Source: Haloarcula sebkhae
GTDB lineage: Archaea; Halobacteriota; Halobacteria; Halobacteriales; Haloarculaceae
Length of the DNA stretch: 64,000 bases
Direction: 5' to 3'
Assembly (NCBI RefSeq): GCF_014647415.1
Contig: NZ_BMPD01000001.1
Location: forward strand, 124,001-188,000
The notes under the pieces were generated by a model. That model saw nothing but the letters and a program-made list of their open reading frames with translations, made no database searches and was not told where the DNA came from. This document shows positions 24,551 through 34,400 of the stretch, in pieces (position 1 is the first letter of the stretch; each line of letters starts with the position of its first letter). A program made the position numbers and the translations under genes.

Positions 24551-24973
24551 ATGCGTACTGTGCGGGACGACGACGGCACGCGGTACTTACTACTGAAGGA
24601 GTCCACCGAGTCAAGTCTGGTCAGGGACCCTGAAACCGGCGAACAGCAACACGTCCCGAACGCCGACCTCGAACCTGTAGATGGCGAATCGCCGCTGGCC
24701 ACGGCCGCCGAAGGCGTTCCCGACACCGCTCGCCAGGTCATTACAGCGACCCACGATGAGCGCGCGCTTGGCCTGCTCGTGGAACTCGACGAGCGCGGGC
24801 CGCTCTCCGTGGCGGAGTTGCTCTCAGCCTACGACCTCTGTGAGAGCGACCTGCACGGCCTGCTGGCCGAGTTCCGCGCCGCCGGCCTGCTCGCCGAGGC
24901 GACGGTCCACGGCCAGCGAGGCTACGACACGACGGAAACGGCCAGCGATGGGCTGGCGCATCTCCGCGACTGA
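24551..24973 (+). CDS. HTH-like haloarchaeal protein next to rad50
   Basis: A 140-residue protein. The first 55 residues (TRYLLLKESTESSLVRDPET) form a small beta-rich part; residues about 62-135 are a winged-helix-like segment (LVELDERGPLSVAELLSAYD, LLAEFRAAGLL). It converges with rad50 (25 bp between the stops). It may be a DNA-binding regulator, but I do not recognise a named family with certainty. Confidence 0.65.
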   Translation: MRTVRDDDGTRYLLLKESTESSLVRDPETGEQQHVPNADLEPVDGESPLATAAEGVPDTARQVITATHDERALGLLVELDERGPLSVAELLSAYDLCESDLHGLLAEFRAAGLLAEATVHGQRGYDTTETASDGLAHLRD

Positions 24974-24998
24974 GGGCTGTCCAGCGTCGTGACTGCGG

Positions 24999-27674
24999 TC
25001 AGGCCAGTTCCGCGACCGTCGCTTCGACCTGCTCAACCCGAGAGCGGTTGGTCGTGGCGTCTTTCTCGACACGGACGAGGTCGTCCGCCGCACCGACCAG
25101 TTCCTCGTCGTGGCTGACCACGAGAATCTGCTCGACGCCGACCTCGTCTCGCATATACTCCACGAGGTCGAGTAGTTGCGTGACGTGCCCCGAATCGAGG
25201 AACACCGTCGGTTCATCGAGGATGAGCGGCGGCATCGGCGCGGCTCCCTCGATGCCCTCCGCGAGCAGCCGGTAGATGGCACACCGCAGGCTAAGGTTGA
25301 ACAGCGCCCGTTCACCGCCGGAGAGCTGTTCGGGCTCCAGCGGTTCGCCATCCTTCTGGTACACTGTCAGCTGATACTGCCCGTCAAGTTCGATGTGGGA
25401 ATAGGAGTCGTTCTGATACACCAGATCAAACGTCTGATTAAGCATGCGTTCGAGCGTCTCGACGTTGCGCTGGCGCAGTTCCGCCCGAAGCGTCCCGTAC
25501 ATCTCCTGTAGCTCCTCGGTTTCCTCGTACAGCGTTTCGAGTTTCTCCAGAGTCGCTTCGAGGTCCTCGCGCCGGTCCCGCAGTGACTCCAGTTCCTCGA
25601 TCTCGTTCGTGACGCCGCCGATGGCGTTTTGCAGTTCGTCGCGCTTTTCGCGTTTCTCCGCCAGCGCCGCCTTGGCCTGCTCGATGTACTTTTCCGCGCG
25701 CTGCTTCTCGTTACGGGCTTCGTCGATTCGCTCCTCGTCGAACGACTCCGCGAGATCCTGCTTGCGCTCGCGTTTCTCCGCTAGCTGTTCGCGGCGCTGG
25801 TCGTTCAGTTCGGCCTGTTGCGTGCGCTTCTCGCGCAGGCGTTTGATATCGTCGTCGCAGTCGTCGATCTTCGCAAGCAGGTCTTCGACCCGATCTAAGC
25901 GCTCAATCGACTGCTTGACCTGCTGGCGCTCCTGATTGCACTCGGCGACGACCGAGCGGCATTCCTCGGCCTGCTCGCGGGCTTCGGCAGCTTTCTCGCG
26001 CTTCGTCTCGGCCTCGGACTCGTGTTTCGCTGCTTCCTCGCGGAGCGTCTCGATGCGCTCCTGGTCCGCGTCTAGCCCGTCTTCTTTCTCCTCGACCAGT
26101 TGCACGATGTTCGAGCGGTTGTTCTCCAGCGTCGCCAGTTCGTCCGCGGTCTGGACCAAGTCTGTCGCCGATTCGTGTTCTGCCTGCAGGTTCGACACGT
26201 CCTCACGGGCGTCCGCGAGCGTCGCCTCCAGCTCCGAAATCCGCTCGCGGTCGTCCTCGATGGAGTCGACGTGTGGCGACTCGGCCACGTCCTGTCCGCA
26301 CTCGGGGCACTTTCCGGCCTCCAGCAGCGCCTCCGCCTCGGCCAGCGCATCGCGCTCGCTCTCCAGTTTCGTCTCCAGTTCGGTCACCCGTTGTCGGGCG
26401 TCTTCGAGGTCACTGGCGACGGATTCTTTGTGCGACCGTGCGCTGTCACGGTCGGTCGGCTCGTCCTCGAACCTGGCTTCGAGATCGGCGATCTGGTCGT
26501 CGATATCGCTGATCTGCTCCCGGCGCTCGGAGATGGTCTCCCGCGCTGCTTCGATGTCTGTTTCCAGTTCGTCGGCTTCCCCGCGCTTGTCCTCGGCTCG
26601 GGATTCGAGGTCCGCGGCGCTCTCGGCTAGCGCATCGGCGGTGCTGCTGTGTTCCTTCGCGTCGACCCGCTGGTCCTCAATGCGGCTCTGCAGTTCGTCG
26701 TCGCGGGACTGCAGTTCGTCGAGTCGCGCATCGACGGTTTCCGGGTCCGGCTCCGAACGGTCTAGGTCGGTTTCAGCGACGGTTTCCGAGAGGTCCTTCC
26801 GCAGCGACTCTCGCTGGTCCTGCAAGTCGCTGATTTGCTCTTTGAGGTCGGTTCGTTCCGTCTCCGTCTCTGTGATGGTCGTCTCCAGTTCCTCGATGTC
26901 GGTTTTGAGGGTCGACAGTTCGTCGCGTTTCTCCTCGTACTCTTCGAGGACCGACTCGGCCTGCGTGAGCGTCTCCTCGGCGGTAGCCTTCTGATCCTCG
27001 ATGTGTTCGATCTCGTCCTGCAGTTCTGACTCCTTTGTTTCGAGGCCGTTCAGGCGTTCGTGGAGGTCCTTCGCCTCTTTTTCCTGTATCTGTTCGTCGA
27101 GTTGTGAGAGTGCTCCCTGCTTGTCGTCACGCACGCGACCGACCCCGACGCGGGCGTCGCTGGCCCGCTCACGGTACTCCTCCAGTTTCCCCAGTTGCAG
27201 GAGGTCGTCAAGCATGTCCTGTCGGTCGCCGGGGGAGGCGTTGATGAGTTTGTTCACCTCGCCCTGGCGGACGTAGGCGCAGTTGACGAACGCCTCGCTG
27301 TCCATCCGCAAGAGCTCCGTAATCCGCCGGCGCACGTCGCGCGCCCCCTCGTAGTTTCCGTCGGGTGTCTCCAGCACACACTTAGCTGTCGTCGGTTGTG
27401 CTCCAGTCGCACGGACCCGGCGCGTGAGGTGGTAGTCGCCGCCGGCGTGGGAGAACCACAGTTCGACAGTACAGTCGTCGGCTCCGATGGTAACCACGTC
27501 GCCGAGATTCTCGTCCAGCGCTTTCGAGCCGTATAGTGCGAAGAAACAGGCCTCAAGCAGGGACGACTTCCCGCTCCCGTTGAGTCCGTGGATAACGGTC
27601 ACACCGTTGTCCAGTCGCAGGTCGGCATCGTCGTAGCACTTGAAATTGGATAGCTTGACGCGTTGGAATTTCAT
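24999..27674 (-). CDS. rad50: Rad50 DNA repair ATPase
   Basis: An 891-residue Rad50 from the ATG at 27674 ([20 protein letters not shown]). Walker A is [20 protein letters not shown] (residues about 29-48). Two long coiled coils flank the zinc hook CPECGQ in the middle, and the C-terminal lobe carries the signature [15 protein letters not shown] and Walker [13 protein letters not shown]. With Mre11 it tethers and processes DNA double-strand breaks. It lies 13 nt after mre11, so the two are cotranscribed. An upstream extension of 29 codons lacks conserved sequence. Confidence 0.95.
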   Translation of the reverse strand: MKFQRVKLSNFKCYDDADLRLDNGVTVIHGLNGSGKSSLLEACFFALYGSKALDENLGDVVTIGADDCTVELWFSHAGGDYHLTRRVRATGAQPTTAKCVLETPDGNYEGARDVRRRITELLRMDSEAFVNCAYVRQGEVNKLINASPGDRQDMLDDLLQLGKLEEYRERASDARVGVGRVRDDKQGALSQLDEQIQEKEAKDLHERLNGLETKESELQDEIEHIEDQKATAEETLTQAESVLEEYEEKRDELSTLKTDIEELETTITETETERTDLKEQISDLQDQRESLRKDLSETVAETDLDRSEPDPETVDARLDELQSRDDELQSRIEDQRVDAKEHSSTADALAESAADLESRAEDKRGEADELETDIEAARETISERREQISDIDDQIADLEARFEDEPTDRDSARSHKESVASDLEDARQRVTELETKLESERDALAEAEALLEAGKCPECGQDVAESPHVDSIEDDRERISELEATLADAREDVSNLQAEHESATDLVQTADELATLENNRSNIVQLVEEKEDGLDADQERIETLREEAAKHESEAETKREKAAEAREQAEECRSVVAECNQERQQVKQSIERLDRVEDLLAKIDDCDDDIKRLREKRTQQAELNDQRREQLAEKRERKQDLAESFDEERIDEARNEKQRAEKYIEQAKAALAEKREKRDELQNAIGGVTNEIEELESLRDRREDLEATLEKLETLYEETEELQEMYGTLRAELRQRNVETLERMLNQTFDLVYQNDSYSHIELDGQYQLTVYQKDGEPLEPEQLSGGERALFNLSLRCAIYRLLAEGIEGAAPMPPLILDEPTVFLDSGHVTQLLDLVEYMRDEVGVEQILVVSHDEELVGAADDLVRVEKDATTNRSRVEQVEATVAELA

Positions 27675-27687
27675 TGTTGACCCTCCA

Positions 27688-28926
27688 TTACAGGAACTCC
27701 TCGACGCTCGCCTGACCGTCGTCATCGGTCCCGTCGACCGGTGCCGTGTCGTCGGCATCATCCTCGTTTACGCTCGCGGTGTCGGGCGCTTCATCACTCG
27801 CAGCCGTTTCTGTGTCGGCTGCGAGGGCATCCGAATCCTCACTGAGCAGTTCACGCACGTGCCGTTCGACCTCGTCTTTGACGTTCGCGTCGGCGACCTT
27901 CGAGGCGCGGATCGTCTCGTCAATGTCGTGAGCGGCCTCGCTCAATCCGAGGTCGCGGACGCGCTCGGTGACAGCGTCGTCCGGGTCGGCGAAGCTGATA
28001 TCGGTTTCTCGCTCCTCGGCCGTGATTTCCCGGTGGTCAGTGACGCGAGCCACGAGCGCCCCCCGATCGAGCGCGAACGATTCGACGCTGGCCGGGGTGA
28101 CCGGGTCGCCGTCGCCGCTGATAGAGACGATGACGACGGCATCCTCTAGGTCGTGCTGGCCGACGCGGCTCCGGACCCGTTCGACGCCTTCCTCTGGCCC
28201 GAGGTCCACGTCGACGAAGACGAACTCGCGGGTGTCGAGGCCGCGGCGGGTGATCCGGACCTCGTCGTCGAAGGTGACGATGTTGTACCCGCGATCCTCG
28301 CGCTCGCTTGCACTCGCGCGCTCGGTCGATCCGCAGTAGGTGACCCAAGCGTCCTTGACTTGCTGTTTACCGGGGTCGTGGTTGTCGCCGAGCAACATCG
28401 CGTCAAACTCAACCGACGACTCGGTCAGAATTTCTTCGGCGTCCCAGTCGCCGTAGTCAAAGGGCTGGAACAGGCCGTGGGTGACCAGCGCGGCGCTGTC
28501 CGCATCGTGGGCAGCGAAGTCGTAGTCGAGGTCGTCGCGCTGCGAGCGCGGCACGAAATCGAGGCCATAGAAGGCAGTATCGCCGATGACGGTCGGCTCG
28601 TCGTCGAGCCGCGTCGCCAGGCCCAGCGATTCGTACAGATCGAGCCACTGGGCGTCGCGCTTTGCCTCGTGGTTACCCACAACGGCAAGAAATGGGATAT
28701 CGGCTTTGGAGAGTTCTTCGAGAACGTTCAGCGTGCCCATGATATCTGCGAGGGCCGGACGGCGGTCGTGGAACAGGTCACCGGCGTGGACAACGGCATC
28801 GGCGTCGTCCGCGATGGCGTCTCGAACCACCTGCCGGAACGCATCGAGGAAGTCGTCCCGCCGGTCGGGGACGTTGTACTGCTGATACCCGACGTGGGTA
28901 TCGCCGGTGTGTATCACCCGTGTCAT
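27688..28926 (-). CDS. mre11: Mre11 double-strand break repair nuclease
   Basis: A 412-residue Mre11. The phosphoesterase motifs are present: [12 protein letters not shown] (I), [13 protein letters not shown] (II), VVGNHEAKR (III) and [10 protein letters not shown] with LLGDNHDPG (IV-V). The last 60 residues are an acidic, disordered tail ending GQASVEEFL, a QxxVxxF element similar to a clamp-binding PIP box. It forms the Mre11-Rad50 complex, which processes DNA ends. The order mre11-rad50 on the minus strand is standard in haloarchaea. Confidence 0.95.
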   Translation of the reverse strand: MTRVIHTGDTHVGYQQYNVPDRRDDFLDAFRQVVRDAIADDADAVVHAGDLFHDRRPALADIMGTLNVLEELSKADIPFLAVVGNHEAKRDAQWLDLYESLGLATRLDDEPTVIGDTAFYGLDFVPRSQRDDLDYDFAAHDADSAALVTHGLFQPFDYGDWDAEEILTESSVEFDAMLLGDNHDPGKQQVKDAWVTYCGSTERASASEREDRGYNIVTFDDEVRITRRGLDTREFVFVDVDLGPEEGVERVRSRVGQHDLEDAVVIVSISGDGDPVTPASVESFALDRGALVARVTDHREITAEERETDISFADPDDAVTERVRDLGLSEAAHDIDETIRASKVADANVKDEVERHVRELLSEDSDALAADTETAASDEAPDTASVNEDDADDTAPVDGTDDDGQASVEEFL

Positions 28927-29010
28927 TTGCCCACCCGTAAGCCAGCGCCACCTAAAGGGGTATCGTGAGCGGAGTGAAAATGGTCGGCGGCACTGTGGTC
29001 AGCCCGGTGG

Positions 29011-29379
29011 CTACGATCCATCGCTGGGTCCCGCCGCGGCGTCCCGGTACCGCCGGAACGCCCGCAAAGCCGCCCGGCCCTCGTCTGCCAGCCCACTCAC
29101 CTCGTGTTCGGCCTGTGCGACGGCTGCTTCGAGTCGTCCGACGCCGAACGTCTCGACGAAGGCGACCGCTTCGTCTAAATCGTCGGTTGTCCGGATTGCT
29201 CGTTCGATGACCGTCCGGTAGCCGGCGTCACCACCCGTCTCATGGGCTTCCATCCGGCCTGCGCTACTACCGCCCTCCCGGTCGGCTGCTCGGGTAGCCC
29301 CGCCCCCGTCGTCGCTGTTGTCGCCCTCCCCGTCAGCGAGCGCCGCGAGTGCCGTTTTCACCTGGTCGCTATCGGTCAT
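29011..29379 (-). CDS. Small haloarchaeal protein upstream of mre11
   Basis: A 122-residue protein from the ATG at 29379 (MTDSDQVKTALAALADGEGD). A low-complexity acidic stretch (about residues 15-50) is followed by a helical core with TVIERAIRTTDDLDEAVAFV and a second helix RLEAAVAQAEHEVSGLADEG. It precedes mre11 with an 84 bp gap on the same strand and may be part of its operon. Similar small helical proteins accompany mre11-rad50 in haloarchaea; function is unknown. Confidence 0.65.
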   Translation of the reverse strand: MTDSDQVKTALAALADGEGDNSDDGGGATRAADREGGSSAGRMEAHETGGDAGYRTVIERAIRTTDDLDEAVAFVETFGVGRLEAAVAQAEHEVSGLADEGRAALRAFRRYRDAAAGPSDGS

Positions 29380-29500
29380 AGAACGGCGTGGCCACGGCAT
29401 CCGAAATAAACGTTTGCTGGCCCCTGACCGCTTAATTGCGCGTCCGAGACAACCACTCAACCCAAAAAGGTTGGAAAAGCGTACAGTTTGCCGAGGTGAC

Positions 29501-29540
29501 TAGTTCGATAGAACTAACAGCCCAGCACCGGTGTTACCGG
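29501..29540. repeat. Two inverted repeats upstream of the pilin-like gene
   Basis: tagttc-gata-gaacta (29501-29516) and ccggt-gtt-accgg (29528-29540) are both perfect palindromes, 30-70 nt before the ATG at 29570. They could be operator sites for the pilus-like operon. Confidence 0.45.
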
Positions 29541-29569
29541 ACGAGAATCTACTGTCGGATGGCCCCACA

Positions 29570-29692
29570 ATGTCTCTACGCACATTCCGCTCCGACGACA
29601 AAGCGCTCTCGTCAATCACAGTCGTCGGGCTGCTGATTCTGGTAACCCTGCTCATCTCCATCATCCTCGCGCTGTTCGTCCTCGGCGGGTGA
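29570..29692 (+). CDS. Pilin-like micro-membrane protein, 40 aa
   Basis: A 40-residue protein beginning MSLRTFRSDDKALSS. The N-terminus resembles a type III (prepilin) signal with the cleavage-like DDKA followed by a hydrophobic helix (TVVGLLILVTLLISIILALF) that matches the haloarchaeal pilin N-terminal segment (in classical pilins DDRAVSPVIG and a run of hydrophobic residues). It ends two glycines after the helix, so a globular pilin domain is absent. It lies about 90 bp before the pilus-like operon. I infer a processed membrane peptide or minimal pilin; alternative: an unrelated small membrane protein. Confidence 0.55.
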   Translation: MSLRTFRSDDKALSSITVVGLLILVTLLISIILALFVLGG

Positions 29693-29783
29693 GGCTGGAC
29701 GAGAGCTTTCTGACAGCGACCGGTACGTTTCCCGCAGTACCCCGTCCAAGCGTTCAAATACCAGCACGGGACCAGCGCCGGGC

Positions 29784-30299
29784 ATGACAGATATCGAGAC
29801 GCTGGCCGAACGGCTCCGTACAGTCGAACGCACGGTCACGGACGGAACGACTGAGTTCCCGGAGGTAACGGAACTCGCCGAGTTGGAGAGCCGTATGGAC
29901 ACCGTCGAAGAGCGTATCGACGACATCGACGAGCGGACGGCGGAACTCGAAGCCGCGACACAGGCCCTTCGCGGCTACGTGGGGAACGTCCGCGCGGTCA
30001 ACGAAGACGTCGAGCAACGCGCCGACGCGGCGCTGGCGGCAACCGACCGACTGGAAATCCGACTCGACGAAGCACTGTCGTCGCCGTCGACATCTGACCC
30101 ACCAGCGGCGGGGACAGATCAGTTACAGGCGGAGACGGTACAGGGCCATCCAGGTCTGTCGGATAGCGGTGACCGCACAGAAACGAACGCCACGACCGAG
30201 GAGCCGACCGATTTCTCCGCCATCACCGACGGTGGTGACCCCGACAACGACGGGACTCCTGACGCGGGCATCGTCGGGCGCATCCGCGCGCTGCTGTGA
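29784..30299 (+). CDS. Coiled-coil protein opening the pilus-like operon
   Basis: A 171-residue soluble protein. Residues 1-100 are a coiled coil (LAERLRTVERTVTDGTTEFP, MDTVEERIDDIDERTAELEA), followed by an acidic disordered tail and a short C-terminal helix VGRIRALL. No signal peptide. It overlaps the next gene by 4 nt. Similar coiled-coil proteins precede the PilB-like ATPase in other haloarchaea (perhaps the DUF7310 group, from memory). A role as assembly factor or regulator is inferred only from position. Confidence 0.7.
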   Translation: MTDIETLAERLRTVERTVTDGTTEFPEVTELAELESRMDTVEERIDDIDERTAELEAATQALRGYVGNVRAVNEDVEQRADAALAATDRLEIRLDEALSSPSTSDPPAAGTDQLQAETVQGHPGLSDSGDRTETNATTEEPTDFSAITDGGDPDNDGTPDAGIVGRIRALL

Positions 30300-30769
30300 T
30301 ATACCGACTGGTCCTCGCTGTCGCAGTCATGACCGCACTTGTCAGTGTATCAGCGCCAGCACTGTCGACGGCCAGAGCTGACACAGCCAGCGATACGATG
30401 GAGCGCCAACTGGACGAACTGGAGGCTGAATTGACGACGTTAGTCGAGACTGACGACGCGACGACGAACGGCGATGCGCGACGCGTGGTGGAGATACAAC
30501 TCCCCGTGCGGACCTACACGAACGCCGGCGTCAGTCAGCTACAGTTCGCGGAGCGGGCCGGTGTCGGTATCGCGACCTGGACAGTCGAGTCCCGGAAACA
30601 GACCGAGCGGTTGGTCGGTATTCCGATCCGAACGACAGCGGCGACCGACCGACTCGACAAACCCGCCACACATCGGCTCGTGTTCGTGCTGACGCGGTCA
30701 GATGGCCAGCGGATACTGCGGGTCCATCGGTTTAAGTCCGAAGCCGCGCCGAGGCACGGCCATGCGTGA
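30296..30769 (+). CDS. Exported or membrane-anchored operon protein
   Basis: A 157-residue protein starting with GTG at 30296, overlapping the previous stop (GTGA). The N-terminus YRLVLAVAVMTALVSVSAPA is a signal-like hydrophobic segment with a small-residue end, followed by a coiled-coil-like RQLDELEAELTTLVE and a beta-rich domain (VEIQLPVRTYTNAGVSQLQF, HRLVFVLTRSDG). It overlaps the PilB-like gene by 8 nt. Function is unknown; perhaps the DUF7311 group, from memory. Its probable external location fits a surface-assembly system. Confidence 0.7.
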   Translation: MIYRLVLAVAVMTALVSVSAPALSTARADTASDTMERQLDELEAELTTLVETDDATTNGDARRVVEIQLPVRTYTNAGVSQLQFAERAGVGIATWTVESRKQTERLVGIPIRTTAATDRLDKPATHRLVFVLTRSDGQRILRVHRFKSEAAPRHGHA

Positions 30770-32624
30770 GTGGCTTTTCGGATCATCGACCGCGTCCGGC
30801 TGTTGCTGTGAAACAGCCATCGAGGGTGGGCGGCTATTGGTAACAGCGGACCAGTGTCCGGGCGGCGGCGACCTCGCCGCGTCGGCTGACTGTCGGGCGA
30901 CAGTCGTCGAGTCGCTCCCCTCAGCCAGTGTCGATACTGTCGTCACGAAACAGGCAGGACAGGAGCGAGTGTACGCCGATCGGGCGGCGGCAGTGCTCAC
31001 TGCGGCTGGCCGGTTCGCGACCAGAGTCGCCTCGCTGGACGATCGCCTCGCAGCCTGTTCCCGCCGGGACCCCGTCGATGCCGCCGCGGAGGCAGTCGGT
31101 CGAGCGGGGCCGGTCGCTGACTTGGCTGCGGAAACCGGATTGGCTGTCGCCACAGAAGGCTTCGATACCAGCGAACAGGCGCTTACTGCATACACTGGAC
31201 CAACAATTAGCGACGCCCGTGTCGGGGCAGCACCACCAGCGGATTCGGCGCTCCGGGACCAGCAGACGCTGCCGACAGAGGCTGTCGTTCGGCGATACGA
31301 CAGGCACGGCGACCAACTACCGATGTATCACATCGAGCCCCGCGAACAGCGGTTCGACGCGGACACGATGGAGACGCTCGTCGGAGCGTACGAGCGAGTC
31401 GCGACCGCTGCTGCCGACGGCGGCTGTCACCCGTACGACGCAGCTACCGCGGTGGCCGGCGACAGTACGACAGCAACTGCGGTCGGTGCAGTGCTGGAGA
31501 AACACACGGGCGGGCTCGGGATTCTGGAAGATATATTCGCCGATCAGCGGGTGTCCGACGTGTTTGCGACAGCCCCTGTGAGTGACACCCGGCTCCGAGT
31601 GCGTTGTGACGGCGAGGCGATGCGAACCAATGTCCGCCTGACGCCGTCGGGCGCGAACACGCTGGCGTCGACGTTCAGACGGTCGAGCGGTCGAGCGTTC
31701 TCGCAAGCGAACCCGACGCTCGATGCAACGGCGACGGTGGCTGACCGGCAGATCCGCGTCGCCGGTGTGAGCGAACCGGTCAGTGATGGCCTCGCCTTCG
31801 CCTTTCGCGCCCACGACAGCGACGTATGGCGGCTGGCCGACTTCGTCAACAACGGGACGATGCCGGCCGCCGTCGCCGGACTGCTCTCCATCGTCGCGGA
31901 GCGCGGCGGGGCCTGCCTCGTCGCCGGCCCCCGCGGCGCGGGCAAGACGACAACACTCGGGGCGTTGCTCTGGGAACTCCCCCACGAGGTCCGGACCATC
32001 CTGATCGAAGACACGCCCGAACTTCCAGCGTCGTCGTTGCGGTCCGATGGACGGGACGTGCAGGCGCTTCGGACTGCCCGCGAAGAAGGACCGTCGGTCG
32101 ACGCCACAGAGGCCCTGCGAACAGCACTCCGCCTCGGCGAGGGCGCGCTCGCCGTTGGAGAAGTCCGTGGCGAGGAGGCCAGTGTTCTCTACGAGGCGAT
32201 GCGTGTCGGTGGCGGCGACGGGGCCGTCCTCGGAACGATTCACGGTAACGGCCCCGAAGCCGTTCGGGAACGGCTGGTGTCGGACCTCGGCGTCCCGGTC
32301 CAGTCGTTCGCGGCGACGGATCTCGTGATAACGCTGGCACCGCCCGCGTCGGCGCACGGCCGCGGCATCGCATCTGTCGCCGAAACCGTCTCTCATGGCG
32401 ACGATGTCTCTTTCGAGATGCTCTACGAGCGCGACGGGTCGACAGCGACGGCTACCGGTCGCCTGACGCGGGGCAACAGCCGTCTGGTGGAGTCACTCGC
32501 CGCGCCCGGGGAGTCCTATGCAGAGGTACTCGACGCTATCGAGGCGCGAACCGAACGGTTCGAGGAGTCGGTGGCTGTCGAGACGCCTGAGAACGAGCTG
32601 CCCACAGGCGAGGTCCAGCCGTGA
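30762..32624 (+). CDS. PilB/GspE-like secretion ATPase
   Basis: A 620-residue type II/IV secretion ATPase starting at ATG 30762. Walker A is GPRGAGKTTTLGALL (about residues 387-401), the Asp box ILIEDTPELPASSL follows, Walker B is ALAVGEVRGEEASVLYEAM, and the His box is GTIHGNGPEAV. The N-terminal 280 residues are family-specific. The N-terminus is notable for three consecutive cysteines (C14-C16) plus C32 and C44. It powers assembly of a type IV pilus-like filament or secretion pore from the cytoplasm. The gene overlaps both neighbours. Confidence 0.92.
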   Translation: MREWLFGSSTASGCCCETAIEGGRLLVTADQCPGGGDLAASADCRATVVESLPSASVDTVVTKQAGQERVYADRAAAVLTAAGRFATRVASLDDRLAACSRRDPVDAAAEAVGRAGPVADLAAETGLAVATEGFDTSEQALTAYTGPTISDARVGAAPPADSALRDQQTLPTEAVVRRYDRHGDQLPMYHIEPREQRFDADTMETLVGAYERVATAAADGGCHPYDAATAVAGDSTTATAVGAVLEKHTGGLGILEDIFADQRVSDVFATAPVSDTRLRVRCDGEAMRTNVRLTPSGANTLASTFRRSSGRAFSQANPTLDATATVADRQIRVAGVSEPVSDGLAFAFRAHDSDVWRLADFVNNGTMPAAVAGLLSIVAERGGACLVAGPRGAGKTTTLGALLWELPHEVRTILIEDTPELPASSLRSDGRDVQALRTAREEGPSVDATEALRTALRLGEGALAVGEVRGEEASVLYEAMRVGGGDGAVLGTIHGNGPEAVRERLVSDLGVPVQSFAATDLVITLAPPASAHGRGIASVAETVSHGDDVSFEMLYERDGSTATATGRLTRGNSRLVESLAAPGESYAEVLDAIEARTERFEESVAVETPENELPTGEVQP

Positions 32625-34366
32625 GCCACGCCGGCAAGTCAGACGATTCTCGTGACGACGCGAACACGGAATCAGCCGCACCGCTCACAACCGCGCTCAT
32701 TGGGGCCTGCCCGGGCACTGTCGAGGTACCGGACGACTACCGGCGAGCGTGTGGGCTGCTTTCGGTTTCGGCTCCGCCCGAGACACTGCTGACGGCGAGC
32801 TACGCCGTTGCGGTGTGTGGCTCCCTGCTCGCACTACTCGTCGGTGTGATGGTGACCGGACTGCTGGCGACGACTGTCAGCCTCGGATTCCTCGGCCTGT
32901 CTCTGGGTGTCGCGGCGCTGGGGCGGTACGGTATCCCCTTCGTGGCGGAGGCGAAGCGGATTCGGACGCTGGGGGCCGCGCCCTCGCTCGTCACGACGCT
33001 GGTGCTTGGCGCGACGCTATGGCCCAGCGCTGAGCGGGCGGCGGCGTTCGCCGGGCAAACCGGAGACGGCCCGCTCGCTACCCGGCTGGAACACCATCGG
33101 CAGCGAGCCGCAGGGACGCCACGGAGCGGTCTGGAAACGTTCGCGACAGCCTGGAGCGACCGCTTCCCCGCGCTCGAACGCGCAGTCGGGCTGGTCGAGA
33201 ACGCGACGGTGGCTCCAGCCGAAGAGCGGCCCGAGGTCCTCGAACGCGCGCGGCGACGCATCCTCGACGGGACGCGTGATGAGATGGCGGCCTTCGCGGC
33301 CACACTCCAAGGACCGGCGACCGGGCTGTACGCGTTCGGTGTTCTCCTGCCACTGGCGATGGCGTCGCTGCTGCCGGCCGCCGCTGCCGCGGGTGTGCCA
33401 GTGACCGCCCCTGTGCTGGTCGGGATCTACGGCGTCGTCTTGCCCGCCGCGCTGCTGGTCGCCTGCTGCTGGCTCTTGGGACGGCGGCCGGTCGCGTTCC
33501 CGCCGGCGACAATTCCGCAGAGCCATCCGGACGTGCCGGCGTCGGCGCTCCCGTCGATCGCGGGCGGCATCATCGCCGGAATCGGTGGATGGTTCCTTGC
33601 CAGCACACTTGTCGCTACGTGGGCGTCTCCCATCGGCGCGCTTGGGGCCGGCGTCGGGAGCGCGCTCGTCAGCTACTACCGCCCCGTCGCCGAGGTGCGC
33701 GACTACGTCACAGATGTCGAATCGGGCCTCCCGGACGTGCTATCGGCTGTTGGTCGTCGACTGGGCCGCGGCCAGTCGGTCGAAGCCGCGCTTGTCGAGG
33801 CTGTCGACGAGACTCCCGAACCGACCAGCGCCGTGATCGAATCCGCCGTCGCGCGTCAGGAACGCCTCGGTACCAGCGTCAAGGGGGCATTTCTGGGTCC
33901 CGGCGGCGCGCTCGCTGAGGTCCCGAGCCGCCGTACTCGTCGAGCGGCGACTCTGCTGGATACAGCCGCGACAATCGGGCCACCGGCGGGGACGTCCGTG
34001 ACGACGATGGGCGAGCATCTGGACGCACTTTGGACCATCGAGTGCGAGACGCGCAGGGACCTCTCGCAGATAACCGAAACGCTGTCGAACACCGCCGCGC
34101 TGTTCGGTCCGCTTATCGGCGGTGCGACCGTCGCGTTGGCTGGGTCGATGGGGGGCGGCGAGCAGTTCGCTACCGTTTCGAATGCGCTGCTGGGACCGGT
34201 CGTCGGCTGGTACGTCCTCGTTCTGGCTGTTTTGCTGACGGCGCTAGCGACGGGTCTGCATCGGGGCCTCGACCGCGCGCTCGTTGGTTATCGAACCGGC
34301 CTGGCGCTCCTGTCGGCCACAGCGACCTTCCTCGTCGCCGTTGTCGCCACCGAGCTGCTGGTCTGA
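32621..34366 (+). CDS. PilC/TadC-like membrane platform protein
   Basis: A 581-residue polytopic protein starting with GTG at 32621 (4 nt overlap with the ATPase). The GspF/T2SSF domain is duplicated: a first cytoplasmic half (SAERAAAFAGQTGDGPLATR, LERAVGLVENATVAPAEERP) and a second half (LPDVLSAVGRRLGRGQSVEA, RRAATLLDTAATIGPPAGTS), with about eight to nine hydrophobic segments in three clusters. It forms the inner-membrane platform that works with the PilB-like ATPase. The following gene starts 34 nt later after an AT-rich gap. Confidence 0.88.
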   Translation: MSHAGKSDDSRDDANTESAAPLTTALIGACPGTVEVPDDYRRACGLLSVSAPPETLLTASYAVAVCGSLLALLVGVMVTGLLATTVSLGFLGLSLGVAALGRYGIPFVAEAKRIRTLGAAPSLVTTLVLGATLWPSAERAAAFAGQTGDGPLATRLEHHRQRAAGTPRSGLETFATAWSDRFPALERAVGLVENATVAPAEERPEVLERARRRILDGTRDEMAAFAATLQGPATGLYAFGVLLPLAMASLLPAAAAAGVPVTAPVLVGIYGVVLPAALLVACCWLLGRRPVAFPPATIPQSHPDVPASALPSIAGGIIAGIGGWFLASTLVATWASPIGALGAGVGSALVSYYRPVAEVRDYVTDVESGLPDVLSAVGRRLGRGQSVEAALVEAVDETPEPTSAVIESAVARQERLGTSVKGAFLGPGGALAEVPSRRTRRAATLLDTAATIGPPAGTSVTTMGEHLDALWTIECETRRDLSQITETLSNTAALFGPLIGGATVALAGSMGGGEQFATVSNALLGPVVGWYVLVLAVLLTALATGLHRGLDRALVGYRTGLALLSATATFLVAVVATELLV

Positions 34367-34400
34367 GAATTTAAATCAAAAAACGCAGCCAGGCCGTTCC

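Noticed and set aside
25936-26994. 352-codon plus-strand open frame inside rad50
   Set aside because: Almost only Ser, Arg and Ala, the reverse complement of the coiled-coil codons (GAG, GAC, CTC).
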